A stretch of 64,000 bases of DNA, from assembly GCF_024679095.1 (NCBI RefSeq), contig NC_066549.1:5985420-6049419 (forward strand). The letters are read 5' to 3'. The notes under the pieces were generated by a model. The model saw nothing but the letters and a program-made list of their open reading frames with translations. It did not search any database and was not told the DNA's origin. The translations under genes and the position numbers were made by a program. Shown here in pieces: positions 36,535 through 47,797 of this stretch. The DNA comes from Eriocheir sinensis. Its lineage: Eukaryota; Arthropoda; Malacostraca; Decapoda; Varunidae. Each line of letters starts with the position of its first letter. Position 1 is the stretch's first letter.

Positions 36535-36960
36535 GGCGTGAAGGTGGACGAGAAGGCTTTGAGGAGTAATTTTAACACACGCCGGAAACAAAAGAGTAAC
36601 CACCACTGTCAAAGGGAACCGCCAATTTCTAGGGAACATCTTTCACCATCAGAGTTTTTAGGAATTGCTGTTTACTTGTTTACGTGGGTTTGAATCCGCT
36701 ACTTAGACCCTATGTAAGATTTGGGCGTGAAGGTGGACGAGAAGGCTTTGAGGAGTAATTTTAACACACGCCGGAAACAAAAGAGTAACCACCACTGTCA
36801 AAGGGAACCGCCAATTTCTAGGGAACATCTTTCACCATCAGAGTTTTTAAGAATTGCTGTTTACATATTTACGTGGGTCTGAAGCCGCTACTTAGACCCT
36901 ATGTAAGATTTGGGCGTGAAGGTGGACGAGGAGGCTTTGAGGAGTAATCTTAATTAACAC
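36535..36960 (+). repeat. 188-bp tandem repeat, 2.3 copies
   Basis: GGGCGTGAAGGTGGACGAGA at 36,535 and 36,723, and with one change at 36,911. Units include GGAACCGCCAATTTCTAGGG and TACTTAGACCCTATGTAAGA. Confidence 0.95.
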
Positions 36961-37567
36961 CTGCGAAAGACAAGAATAACTGCTTCTGTTTTCCTGACCA
37001 CACGCGTGACGAACAAACTCACCTGTACACGGAAAATAATTAGCACAGAAGAGCACCTGATGATGTGACCTTGACCCGTGTTTCAACTTTAATTTTCACA
37101 ACACACAAAAACCCCCATCACTGCGCAAGATGTTCCAAGAGAGGGTTGAGAAAGATACATTTTTCATAAGTCACAATATAGTTTTGACTTTCACAGCTCA
37201 AGATTTGATTCCATCGTGCTATGATTTTCTTCCTGCGAGATTCGTCAAGGTTGTTGCGGCGTTCACAGAGGGAAAATATGTTTGAGAAAGTCGTGAAGAA
37301 GTGATATTACACTCTCCAGAACGACATACAGCGGGTACAAAACACCTATCATGCCGGTATAAGAGAACAAACATTTTATGACAAAACTCAGGATCATGCC
37401 CGAGAGTTTTGTTCCTCGATTCGATGATCATGACTGGTGGCGTCTTTTATCATACTCTTTTCCTAAGCCCTCTCGTTCACATGCCGGGAAGACAACAAAA
37501 CTTAATACAAAAAGAAGGACGGAGAAGAGTGCAGGAGGCATGTATAGTGTTCTTGGTCATTTGGGGA
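36961..37567. other. No gene recognised
   Basis: Mixed sequence. Part of 37,450-37,555 (CATACTCTTTTCCTAAG... GCAGGAGGCATG) resembles 38,010-38,100, on either side of the SINE at 37.57-37.99 kb, suggesting a local duplication. Confidence 0.4.
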
Positions 37568-37940
37568 GGCGGTGATTGAATGGATAGCGTGACGGCGCCG
37601 CGTTCAGGACAAAGCGACTTCAATCCCCGCCCGGTGCCACCAAGCTGGGATTTTTCAGCCGCCGCCGAGTGGCTTAAAACTACCCACATGCTGTCCAGAA
37701 GACCTCCTATCAACCCGGACTCTAGATTCTAGGGTTAAAGATGAGCTCCGGGAGGGCAGCATGAGCCAATGCAAGATGGCGCCACTATAAACACTCGCCT
37801 GCGTCAGAGCGGGCTGGGCCGACCATCAGGCCCCACCGGGAAGAAGCCTTGGGCCGACCATCAGGATCCACCGAGAAGAAGCCTTGGGCCGACCATCAGG
37901 ATCCACCGGGAAGAAGCCTACTGGGGCAATAGGCCACGAC

Positions 37941-37985
<45 letters not shown>
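37568..37985 (+). mobile_element. Family D tRNA-derived SINE with triplicated module
   Basis: Head GCGGTGATTGAATGGATAGC, box-B-like GACTTCAATCCCCGCCC, the family body, then GGGCCGACCATCAGG modules at 37,816, 37,851 and 37,886 (35-bp period), ACTGGGGCAATAGGCCACGA and a 40-bp A-tail. The long pure A-tail suggests recent insertion. Confidence 0.9.
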
Positions 37986-37986
<1 letters not shown>

Positions 37987-38109
37987 GTTCTTCACTCCAC
38001 CATTCTAGCATACTCTTTTCATAAGGATCCCATCTGAAGCCGGGAAAAGCAGCAACAACGACAACAAAAGTGCAAGGTACAGGAGGCAGGATCGTTGTGG
38101 GTCATGTTC

Positions 38110-38720
38110 ATCCTTTGCTGTACCATTGAGAGGGCTGCCTGCCGCCTCACTCACTGGCTATACATTATGTCATCACACCGTCACCCTCACTACCTTTGAG
38201 AGCTGCCGCCTCCCTACCGGCCAGGCACACTCACACACCTGTTCGTCCACAGGGTCTTCCCGGCACCCTTCCTGGATTCCTCACTGAGCGGCGCTAAGAT
38301 AAACAAAGGTCCTGCTCGCATTCTTTAAGCCAGTTAATTCCGAACTTTTCCAGGATGGCGCCCCCTTGGCTCCCAGGTGAGTTCCTAGCACCCCCCTCCC
38401 ACACACACTCACATGGGAACACACACTTCTTTCCCGGTGTTTGGTGTTCTGCAAATTGTAAAGACGATTAAGAAAGATATTATCATTAAGATTTTGTAAA
38501 AGCATAGTTATTAATTACTCCTAAGGCCACACAGCAGCCCCCTTGTACCTCACCGATCCCTAGATCTTTCAACCGCCCCCACGTTAGGAACCACTGCTTT
38601 AAGTCATCTCTGACCATCCATTGAACAATGCTGCTCAAGTTAATCTCGAATAGCGCTCAATTTTAAAGTTCGATAAGGGGAATGGTAACTGATATAAGAA
38701 AATGATGATAAAGAACGTAT
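38110..38720. other. No gene recognised
   Basis: Mixed sequence without repeats I can place. Confidence 0.35.
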
Positions 38721-38724
38721 AATA

Positions 38725-38756
38725 TCGCTACTACTACTACTACTGTTGCTACTACT

Positions 38757-38810
<54 letters not shown>

Positions 38811-38822
38811 TACTACTACTAA
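38725..38822 (+). repeat. (CTA)n trinucleotide tract
   Basis: About 95 bp of ACT/CTA repeat with few interruptions. Confidence 0.97.
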
Positions 38823-38880
38823 CAATAACATTAGTAATAATAATAAGTTTGTGTAGTAAGCCAAATGCGTATAATTTTTA

Positions 38881-39320
38881 CATAAGAGCATAAGAACATA
38901 AGAACATAAGAACGCAGGAGTCTGCAAGAGGCGGGTAGGCTTGTACAAGGCAGCTCCTTTGAACCTAAGCTCCCGTGTATCTAACCCCATTTAATATCGC
39001 TGTCCATGAATTTATCTAATCTATTTTTGAATGTGACAATTGTAGTGGCACTCATCACATGACTGCTAAGCCTATTCCACTCATCCACCACCCTGTTAGT
39101 AAACCAATTTTTGCCTATGTCCCTGTTGAATCTGAATTTATCCAGTTTAAACCCATTACTTCGTGTCCTACCCGGTTCTCTTACCAACAACACCTTAAGA
39201 ATATCCCCCTTATTAAAGCCCTTCATCCATTTATAAACCTCGATCATGTCTCCACGCACTCTTCGCCTTTCTAGAGAATGCAAGTTTAACTGTTTGAGTC
39301 TTTGATGACTGATAACCTTA
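38881..39320 (-). mobile_element. CR1/jockey-like LINE, 3' end of ORF2 plus tail
   Basis: Minus-strand translation reads QLNLHSLERRRVRGDMIEVY, then KWMKGFNKGDI, FKLDKFRFNRDIGKNWFTNR, VVDEWNRLSSHVMSA and FKNRLDKFMDSD before a stop near 38,981. This is the conserved C-terminal segment after the reverse transcriptase in CR1-like elements. The 3' UTR ends in TTCTTATG tandem repeats (38,881-38,912), the usual microsatellite tail. The copy is 5'-truncated; the frame visible here has no stop. Confidence 0.9.
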
Positions 39321-40058
39321 CTCGTTCATCCGTAAACAATCTCCACCATCCGACAACAATCCAAGCTCCTGCCAATAATCCGTCAATGCTACACGATGCT
39401 CTATGCCGTGAACCTTCCCATCCCCATCCAGCCAGCCAGGGAGTGAAAGCTTGCTGATCGGCGCGAGGAAGCTCAGACTGCCAACGCTGGATTATCCCTT
39501 CCCTCGGCTCGTTACTGTGTGCTACGAGGCCGGGGCGAGGAAGGTCATAGTTCTAACGCTGGATTATATCACTTCATCACTCAGCTCGTTATACGGTGCG
39601 CCGGGGGTCGTGTTCATTAGGTAAGCACGCAGGCAATCAAGGAGGAGGCAGGCGGGCTCTCTAGGGGGTCACAAACTGGCGAGGCGCGGCGTAGTAACCC
39701 TTGTGTATCGAGTGTCTGGCGGGTGTTCAATGTGGGTGCCGCCGGAGACTTATGAATCGGAGCTGGCGGGATTTTTATGACTACTCGATGCTTTTGTTCG
39801 GTCGCGTTATTTGTTGGCTCGTATCTGAGTTACGCTTGCCATCTTTACTGCTCAGGGAGGCGGGAGGCTGTGCAATTTTTCAGTTTTAAAGATTTATGAG
39901 AGGGAGAGAGAGAGAGAGCGGGAGAGAGAAGAGAGAGGAGGTACGAAGTGGAGGGAGGAGGAGGAAGAAGACTTAGGACAAGGGATGTTACGTATAAAGG
40001 AGGAGGTAGATAAGAATAAAATGGAAGAAACGAATCATGATAAAGACAATAGAAAGAC

Positions 40059-40060
<2 letters not shown>
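39321..40060. other. No gene recognised
   Basis: Mixed sequence. GAGGAAG...CTAACGCTGGATTAT occurs twice (39,465-39,500 and 39,535-39,570), a diverged direct repeat of about 70 bp. Confidence 0.4.

Positions 40061-40092
<32 letters not shown>
40061..40092 (+). repeat. (GA)n microsatellite
   Basis: GA tract of about 30 bp; a looser GA/GGA region precedes it at 39,898-39,975. Confidence 0.95.
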
Positions 40093-40093
<1 letters not shown>

Positions 40094-40415
40094 CTGAATA
40101 AAATGCGTGTGGCTCACCAGCTTCGGCCGTTTTTAATCCCTCTCGTGGACAAAGCGTCACGCCCGAACCTGCTGGCACCCCCCTCCCCCTCCCTTCCCCT
40201 ACAACCAGACCCCCTCCCCTTGCCCCAGCCTCGAGTCCATTTATGCGTCCCCGAAGTGCACCTCCAGGCCGGGTGCTACACTGCAGGACCGTCTTGAATT
40301 GTTAAATAAGACCCATCAGTGACCCAATGTAGGTACCCGTCGTGTCCCAGAGGATGGACGGTGTAGACGCGAGTGCCTGAATTGTTTTCTAAGGCGCTGA
40401 TTTATACTGTTTGTT

Positions 40416-40420
<5 letters not shown>

Positions 40421-40503
<83 letters not shown>

Positions 40504-40539
40504 TGTATTCTTGTGGAGCAGGTGACAGACAGACAGACA

Positions 40540-40574
<35 letters not shown>
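40421..40574. repeat. (GT)n ... (AC)n inverted microsatellite
   Basis: GT tract (40,421-40,508) and AC tract (40,539-40,574) are mutually complementary with a loop of about 30 nt that includes (CAGA)n. Potential hairpin of about 35 bp. Confidence 0.95.
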
Positions 40575-41085
40575 CTTTAGCTTTTAATTTAGATGAAAAT
40601 GTCACGCTCTTTCAGAATCATACCAGTAGTAATTATCTCAGCGAAATGAGTTCCATTGACGATGCGTGAGCTCGGCATAATACGCAAAAATGTAGATGTT
40701 GAGCGCCATTACGCTGTGAAAGGACGTGCGAGCGGGCGAGGAATGTAAATGACGGACGCAGCAGGTCTGATGACAGGAACGAACACTAACCACATCTGCA
40801 TTAATATCCTCCCATTAATTTGTAGGCCGCTGTGTAGCCTGAGACCTGCAATGAGCTGTGGGGTTGGGGTGGGGTGGGGGGGGGGCGTGTATCAGGATGC
40901 AGGCGGGCGATGGATGACACGTTGAGGATAAGGTAATTTGTATCCTGGCGCACGCCGATGCCCGCCGCTCCCTCACTCATCCCTCCCTCCCCGCCACCAC
41001 CAGTCCAGTCCAGTCCAGTCCAGCAGTAGGCGTGGGATTGCCTTTGTATAGGCTCCCACTTATGTCTTATTCTTGATCCTTTGAT
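40575..41085. other. No gene; CCAGT pentamer run
   Basis: CAGTC-type pentamer repeat at about 41,003-41,026 and a G-run at 40,870-40,886. Otherwise unremarkable. Confidence 0.5.
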
Positions 41086-41146
41086 TATTGATTGGCGTTG
41101 TTGATTGGCGTTGTTGATTGGCGTTGTTGATTGGCGTTGTTGTCTT
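41086..41146 (+). repeat. 15-bp tandem repeat, 4 copies
   Basis: TTGATTGGCGTTG(TTG) repeated four times without differences. Confidence 0.9.
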
Positions 41147-41369
41147 CTAGTTTTGTTCAGTTTTCTTTTTTCTTCTGTTCCATATTGTTGTGATATAGTT
41201 TTTTCTCCCGGCATATTTTATTTTCCTCTGCCGCGACTGTGGGAAGCGAAAGACGCGCTCCGCATGAAATTCAAGAGCTGCCATGTGTGAGCCGTGCCTT
41301 ACATCCTTGTATATGTGTTGGTGTTTAATTTTTGTCAGTACGTTGACTGACTGGGCTATGGAAGGCCCC

Positions 41370-41515
41370 TACAGAAGTGGTTTGTCGATCGTCTGAGGTG
41401 GGCTATAAATGAGCCCGTCAGAAGGGGTTGTGCCAACAGAACGACTCAATCGGCTGACGTCAGTCGAGCCGATTGAGTCGGTCTGTCGACGAGGACTGGC
41501 GTTCTCCATCATTGT
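41370..41515. repeat. Hairpin-bearing repeat, family E copy 2
   Basis: Perfect inverted repeat CGACTCAATCGGCT (41,442-41,455) / AGCCGATTGAGTCG (41,467-41,480) with an 11-nt loop GACGTCAGTCG, followed by GTCTGTCGACGAGGACTGGC. Shares TCGGCTGAC, GTCGGTCTGTCG and AGGACTGGCG with the copy at 2.6 kb. Confidence 0.8.
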
Positions 41516-42350
41516 GTTGTATCCTTTTGTCAACAAGTTTCCAATGTACGTCTGTATGAAATGTGTCCGCTTAATTAGCAAGAATCACTAATTTGATTCT
41601 CATAAAAAAGATAGACGAAATTTGTGCATTAATGTAGTTCAGTTTAGAGTCTATATTGAGGAAGAGTAAAGCTTTGCAACCCTGACTGTTTGATTTTTGG
41701 TTGGATAACAATACCACATACATGGACGAGTTCCTGACACTGGCAGAGCTCAGCTTCATTTTGACATGCTTTAGATATTCCTAAAATCCGTTCTCAGAAA
41801 TTCGAAGAATAATTAAATGCAATATGAAGTTAATATCATCCCGAGAAGCTATAGCTAGTTATGAGTTATGAGATATTTTGCAATGGCTTTTATTTGTTTT
41901 GTGGAGCACGTGATATCTTTAATCTTTTGAACCCACACAACATCGCGGTAAGGATGAGATATCGATCTGTGAGGCACCAAGAGCCACGAATCAAATCAGG
42001 GTGGCACCCCAGAAACGTAGGCAGGCGCACCGCTCCCTGCCTCAGCTGGCGGCGGGGCAGCGCATAGAATCGGTCCGTTGGTTCCTGCGGGTAAACATCC
42101 CTGCATCACCTTCGGGCTTCCAGGAAAATTGCCAGACCTCAAAGACGCAGTAAAAGCCGTGAAAATGCAATTAAGTTTGGCGTCCTTGAATTTGCTTTGG
42201 CGCGCCTTCCACAACACGCCTGACTTTGCGGTAATCGAGGGCGTTGAAATCCACAAGTCTGAAGTGAATTAGATCGTTTAATAGCCTCTAACCCCCCCGT
42301 AGGTAATCGAAGCAAAGGAACCCAAATGGAGTCTGGTGGGATGGAGATTT
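41516..42350. other. No gene; balanced block at 41,980-42,275
   Basis: 41,980-42,275 is repeat-free and balanced, with short open frames on both strands (42,256-41,996 minus; 42,078-42,272 plus). No domain is recognisable and it may be conserved non-coding DNA. Confidence 0.3.
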
Positions 42351-42354
42351 TTTT

Positions 42355-43200
42355 TTCAGGAAGGAAACAACATTAAAGGGGAGGGAAATGTTAGGAAGAA
42401 AGGCAGGATGGGGAGAGGGGCAAGGAAGAAGAGGGAAAAGGGAATGAAAACAGAGAAATAAATGAAAAGGCGGATAAAGGAAGAAAAAATTCGAAAAGAG
42501 GAATGAGAATGTTGTGAGGAAAAGGAGAATAGAGAAAGGGAATAAATAAAAGGATAGAAAAAGGAGGAATAAATACTGAGAACACTAAAAGACAAGACAG
42601 AAAAAATCGCAAAAAGAATGGGGAGAGAAAAGGGGACATGAAGGAAAAGGGAAAAGGAGAGGGAAGAAAGGGCAGAATAAAGAAAAACAACAACAAAAAG
42701 GAGGATGAGGAAGAAAAAGAAAAAAAAAAAAAAAACAACAACAAAAAAAGCTTGTTCAGCGATACATAGAACACGAGAAGATAGAAAGACCGCAAAAAAG
42801 AATGTGGAAAGGAAACGGAACATGAACAACAACAAAAAAAGCCCGTTCAGCGATACTTAGAACACGAGAAGATAGAAAACAAAAAAAAGAGAAAAAAAGA
42901 AACATGAAGGAAAAGGAAAAGGGAGATGGAGGAAAGAAGAAAGGAAAAAAAAAAGAAAACAACAACAAAAAAAAAAAGTTCGTTCGATACTTGAAAACGA
43001 AGAGAGAGAAAAGCCGCAAAAAAAGAAAAAAAAAGAAGGGAACATGAAGGAAAAGGGAAAAGGGAGGATGAGGAAAGAAGGAAGAAAGGGGAAAACAAAG
43101 AAAACAACAACCAAAAAACATGAAGGAAAAGGGAAAAGGGAGGATGAGAAAAGAGGAAAGAAAGGGCAAAACAAAGAAAACAACAACAAAAAAAGCCGTT
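42355..43200. repeat. Purine-rich tandem block, about 850 bp
   Basis: Plus strand rich in A and G. ACATGAAGGAAAAGGGAAAA, GGAGGATGAGGAAAGAAG and AACAACAACAAAAAAAGCC with TTCAGCGATAC recur four to five times with divergence. Long Phe/Ser frames on the minus strand are artefacts. Confidence 0.9.
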
Positions 43201-44033
43201 CAGCACTGCTCATATATAAGTAAACAGAATGAGTGTCAGATCAGAAGTCTAAATGAAGTCTGGTGGGACGATAACTAACTCCATTTCTTATACATTCGGC
43301 ATTTCAACTTGAGCTCCACTACGATTCTCACGTTAGGAAAGAACACAAACACTCACATACATTCAACTGTTTTACCTTTTCTTCGCTTTGATATTAAGTG
43401 TGTCTGCTCTGATGGCCCGCCGCCCCTCACCCTTCAAACAGACCCCTCAGACACGACAGAACGGCTTCAAACTTACAACGAGAGGGGGAAGGGAAGGGAG
43501 CGGCTGATGTGCCAAGCTGATGCCCAATGGAGAGGAGACGGAGGCATATACTATCGATGGGAGGGATATTGTGAACCTGCAAAGGGGTGGGGGGGTGAGG
43601 GGATGAAATATGGTGAGTAATAGTGTGAGTTCGCAAAGGGGGTAATGGTGAATGAAAGACGGAGGTGTTGGTGTGAATTCGCAAGAGAGGATGATGAAGA
43701 AAAGATAGCTGGGGTGACTCATACAGCTGACTTATGGGGGTTTCATGAAGCACGTGTATTAGGAGCGAGTGCAAAGAGCGTCGTGGTGGGGAATGGGATG
43801 GAGTTTCCGTTGTGTAGCGCAGCGGTGAGATTGCGACGAAGAGGAGCAGTGAGGTGGGCGTGATGAGAATGCGGGGTCTCCGGGTGGTGTGGGTGGCGGT
43901 GGGGGCAGCAGTGTCAAGGCCTTCCAGGAGTGATAAGGAAGGCGAGGGCAGTGCACGCCGAGGAACGCTGCAAGAGGTGGAGGAGGTGAAGGCTAAAGTC
44001 GGTACAAGACTGGCCGTGGGTGTGAGGGTGGGG

Positions 44034-44034
<1 letters not shown>
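43201..44034. other. GC-richer, no gene recognised
   Basis: A 246-codon minus-strand frame (44,167-43,427) crosses this block but begins in (AC)n and is Thr/Ser/His/Pro-rich with no domain. I regard it as chance. Confidence 0.35.

Positions 44035-44124
<90 letters not shown>
44035..44124 (+). repeat. (GT)n microsatellite
   Basis: About 88 bp of GT with one TTTG interruption. Confidence 0.99.
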
Positions 44125-44127
<3 letters not shown>

Positions 44128-44755
44128 CTTGACACCCGCTTTCTCTCTTAAATATCATTCTCATCATTTTGCATCATTAAATGTATTTCAGGATGCGTCT
44201 CAGCAATCTGATAATGTTGCGGCTTGCATGACATAATTTCCCTTCATAATCAAGCTTAATGACAGGTTAATTTACTTCCTCTCAGCCAGAGAAGCGCACC
44301 TTTCTTCTTGACTGTAATATCAACACATCAAAAGACGACTAATTGAACATGCATGGAGGCGGCGGCGCGGGACGTGACAGCTCGGGGCCTCCAAGACCAC
44401 AGTCCCGGCCTCTGTGCACGTGGGCGCCCGATACGTGACCGGAACGAGGAAGAATTGTGGCGTGCAGTTAATTGGCGTGGCGAGGGGGATGCCGCCCCCT
44501 ACGGATGTGTTGCGTTGCAGTGATGGAGAGTTTGGAGAGTTTGAGGGAATGTTACACTCACCAGGGTTACACATACCAGACTCTGCAAAGTCCGATGTAA
44601 GTATTCCTGAATTATACGAGGAAGACACTTTGAGAGAAGTTCCTTGGGAAGAGAGGTGAGGCGTGTGGCCCTGATGGCGTGTCCACAAACATACCAGACG
44701 TGCTACCAGAGACATGGATGCTCCTCTTCACCACGCTCCGAGGTGCAGTACTGAT
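44125..44755. other. Unique-looking block, no gene
   Basis: 44,280-44,480 is balanced and includes GACTAATTGAACATGCATGG and GTGCACGTGGGCGCC (an E-box CACGTG). Candidate regulatory DNA by composition only. Confidence 0.25.
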
Positions 44756-44757
44756 AT

Positions 44758-44893
44758 CGTTTTTTTTACAGCTAAGGAGACAAACCAAGGGCGTAAAGAA
44801 AAATATATATAAAAAAAGCCCGCTACTTACTGCTCCTGAATAGAGGTGAAAGGAGTGGCCAAAAAGAGAGGTCAATTTCGGGAGGAGAGGTGT
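44758..44893 (-). mobile_element. Family A SINE-like element, full length
   Basis: T-run, ACAGCTAAGGAGACAAACCA, AAAAAGCCCGCTACTTACTG, CTCCTGAATAG, AGAGGTCAATTTCGGGAGGA, GAGGTGTCCTGG. Confidence 0.88.
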
Positions 44894-44997
44894 CCTGGTT
44901 AAATGCCCGACTACAGGGACGACAGCTAAAATGTTCATGGTATTTAAGTAGGATTCTCGTGCTTTAGCATTGCCCGTTTTCCCAAGCTCAAGGATCT

Positions 44998-45048
44998 TTT
45001 TTTTTGGGGGGTGGGGTGGGGTGGGGGGGGTGGGGTGGGGGGACGTTC
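44998..45048 (+). repeat. G-rich (GGGGT)n stretch
   Basis: T-run then GGGGGGTGGGGTGGGGTGGG and further G-runs. It has four or more G-tracts, so could form a G-quadruplex on the plus strand. Confidence 0.85.
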
Positions 45049-45213
45049 CGCGGCGGCAGGATATCAAGCACACACCGAACACCTGTGGCACTTGGTGGTT
45101 TACCTCGTTAGCACTATCCATCACAGTGGTTGATATTCTCTGCTTTTGTTGATATGCTTTGTAGTTATCCTATGCTTTTGAGAGAGCTTCAAGTTTGTAT
45201 TATTGGCTGTTCC

Positions 45214-45302
45214 ATTTTTTTTTACAGCAGAGGAGACAGTGCAAGGGCGTGAAAAAAAAATAATAATGAAAAAAAAAGCCCGCTACTTGCTGCTCCTAAT
45301 GA
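45214..45302 (-). mobile_element. Family A SINE-like element
   Basis: ACAGCAGAGGAGACAGTGCA, AGGGCGTG, A-run, AAAGCCCGCTACTTGCTGCT, CCTAATG. Shares the variant GACAGTGCAAGGGCGT with the copy at 52.04 kb, so the two belong to one subfamily. Confidence 0.88.
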
Positions 45303-45653
45303 AGGCTGGAAGCATTAAAGTTCTATCTGCAGTCACGAGTTGTTCCATACATAGACTGCTATAGGTTGTAGCTGCAGCCACGTTTGGTGTACGCCAGGCT
45401 CACACACATCAAGCTAAAATTCGTGGACGATTTTATTTCGCTATGAAGCAGAGATGTCGTGGGGAAGGCAACCCTCTCAAGTCTTCATGCATGTCACCAG
45501 GTTGCAATGAAGGGACCTGACAGGATGAATAGCTCAAGAATATATATCGTTGACAAGAATCATAGTAAAGGTGCCTTCTCCAACCGGTGAGAAGAGGCGG
45601 TGACACAGACGCGGCAGGGAAAGGGTGTGGACGTATGGTGAGACAGAGACAAA

Positions 45654-45990
45654 GGGCCAGTTTTACAGTCCATTACACTACGTTTGTAAGCTCCCCAACC
45701 AAACACAATACACGACCAAAACTCCTTGTAGCCCTTGTGTTTGGCGTTGACATAAAAAGGAGAAGGAAATTATAGGAAACCGCACAGGAAATCTCTTTAT
45801 TAGTATCTGGTATTGAGTAGAAATAAGGGATCACTGTGGAGAATATAGTTTGGTGAAGGAAATTATAGGAAACCGCACAGGAAATTTCTTTATTAGTATC
45901 TGGTATTGAGTAGAAATAACGGATCACTGTGGAGAATATAGTTTGGTTTGGGCGCTAACAATGACGCGGTGTTGGACTCTCGAACTGACC
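45654..45990 (-). mobile_element. Family C TIR element with internal duplication
   Basis: Starts GGGCCAGTTTTACAGTCCAT and ends TTGGACTCTCGAACTGACC. The segment GAAATTATAGGAAACCGCAC through GAATATAGTTTGGT is present twice (about 45,765-45,853 and 45,857-45,945). Confidence 0.85.
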
Positions 45991-46009
45991 AAAAGGGAGA
46001 GGCACCAAT

Positions 46010-46230
46010 GGGCCATATTCTTAAACATTTCTGCGCCCAAGAACACGTAATTTACTAGTCTTTCGTGGGAGTTTAGGGCATTTCCAGGGGTACTTTTATG
46101 GCCCTGGTGGTAGTCTGATCCTTCTTCTGTACCGTGAACCTAAAAGAACACTCATTAGAACTCGATTAGCCTCCTTTTTGGCCTTTGGAAACAGTTGGTG
46201 TGAGGGGGGGAGCATCTGACAATACCAACC
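46010..46230 (-). mobile_element. Family B TIR element
   Basis: Starts GGGCCATATTCTTAAACATT, 19 bp after the end of the family C copy, and ends ACAATACCAACC. Carries GACCCT-type, CTTCTTCTGTACCGTGAACC and CACTCATTAGAACTCG landmarks. Confidence 0.82.
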
Positions 46231-46395
46231 GAAAGAAAGAGGGAAAGAAAGTAAAAGGGAGAGAGAGAAAGAAAAGGGGAAAGAAAGAGAAAAAGAAAAA
46301 GGGAGAGAGAAGGAGAATAAGGAGAGAGAATGTTAGAAAGAGAAAGGGAAAGAAAGTGAAAAAAGAGAAAGGGAGAAAGAAAGAAAATGCCTCCC
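46231..46395 (+). repeat. Purine-rich (GAAA)n stretch
   Basis: GAAAGAGAAAAAGAAAAAGG-type repeat directly after the family B copy. Confidence 0.9.
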
Positions 46396-46815
46396 ACGCT
46401 TCACCTCCGCCTCCAGTCTCACCTTCCCGCCCTCGAACATTTTTTCCTGAATGGGTGTAATAACCACGCCTGGGATAGTCGCGTCCTCCATTGCATTCAC
46501 GTTGTATAGAAGTAAATTCAAATATATATATATCTGGTGAACTTTATTCATACATTTTGTCGTTTCGTGATATTTATGTTTCTGTTTTGTTCATGAGACT
46601 CTGCCCTTTTTTTTCAGAGTTCAGGTTTCATATGTTTATATTTAAACTTTTACGCCTGACGTTTGTATATATTCATGAATTCATAACACTTACTCGAGTA
46701 ACAATGCTTTAGCGAGTGCATCCACGCTTATATATTATTTTCGTGTTAAAAGATATCTGGTGATGGTCGTTCTATGTGGTTAAGTAGGTGGGTAAGCATG
46801 TAGATAGGTTGGTAC
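46396..46815. other. No gene recognised
   Basis: AT-rich with short TATATA run; nothing placed. Confidence 0.4.
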
Positions 46816-46817
46816 TT

Positions 46818-46945
46818 TGATTTTTTTTACAGTAAAGGAAGCAGCTCAAAAAAACAAAAAAACAAAACAAAAAAAAAAAAAAAAACCCCGCTAGCACTGG
46901 GCCTATAAAAGAAAGTGAAAAAGTGTGGTCAGAAGAGAGGTTGGT
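46818..46945 (-). mobile_element. Family A SINE-like element, diverged
   Basis: T-run, ACAGTAAAGGAAGCAGCTCA, long A/C run, ACCCCGCTAGCACTGGGCCT, GTGGTCAGAAGAGAGGTTG. Confidence 0.75.
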
Positions 46946-47201
46946 AGTATGTGCAGAGGTAATGTTTTTCTACATGTAAGTTTTTTTTTTCCCAGTATAT
47001 CGTGTAGTCGAATCGCATGTGGTTTAAATTGCGCTGAATAAGAAAACAGATGACCAGTTTTCATGTTGATTTGTTTTAGTTGCATTAAGCTTGTATTAGA
47101 CCACAGCCCTTGAACATATTACATAACTTCTTCGATGCCGTGACCAATTAGTTTTATCTTTTCTACAGGTTTCCATCTATCCAATATCTATCCATCTAAT
47201 C

Positions 47202-47203
<2 letters not shown>
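46946..47203. other. No gene recognised
   Basis: AT-rich sequence without placed repeat. Confidence 0.4.

Positions 47204-47252
<49 letters not shown>
47204..47252 (+). repeat. (GA)n microsatellite
   Basis: Uninterrupted GA tract of about 48 bp. Confidence 0.98.
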
Positions 47253-47255
<3 letters not shown>

Positions 47256-47751
47256 ACAGTCAGAGAGCCACAAAGACCCGCAGCACACAAAGACGTCAAC
47301 GGAAGGCAATAAGATGGAGTGCGTTTTTGGCTATACGTGTTTTAATTAATCTCTTTGTCTCTTAACAGCCGCGCCGAATCAATCCCGCTAACATGATGAT
47401 TACCCCGCGGTGAGGAATGCCTCGTTCATCTCCTCCCCCCACCCACGTTACTAACCCGATCAAACAACAGACAAAAGGAACAGGTATACGGACAAGTATA
47501 TACAGGCAATCAGGAAGGTCGTTCGTATTTGTCACGTAGTCAAATAGATAGAGAGAGAAACTGACACAGATAAATATACACAAACAAACTGTCCGTACGT
47601 TTTTGTCAGATATTCAAACAGATTGAAATAGAGAGAGTGAGACCCCAACACCAAACCACCCACTCCCACACCCACACCCACACACTGGTCAAGACGCAAT
47701 AAAACGAGATGTATGAAAAGGCGATGGTGTAAGGGACATATTGCCTTTGTG

Positions 47752-47755
<4 letters not shown>
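47253..47755. other. No gene recognised
   Basis: Two diverged copies of a unit with ACAAACT/CAAACAGA... GATAGAGAGAGA (47,500-47,560 and 47,580-47,640). No coding exon. Confidence 0.4.

Positions 47756-47797
<42 letters not shown>
47756..47797 (+). repeat. (GT)n microsatellite
   Basis: GT tract of about 40 bp. Confidence 0.98.

Noticed and set aside
43427..44167. 246-codon minus-strand frame rich in Thr/His/Pro/Ser
   Set aside because: Starts in the AC tract, has biased low-complexity composition and no recognisable domain or splice structure.
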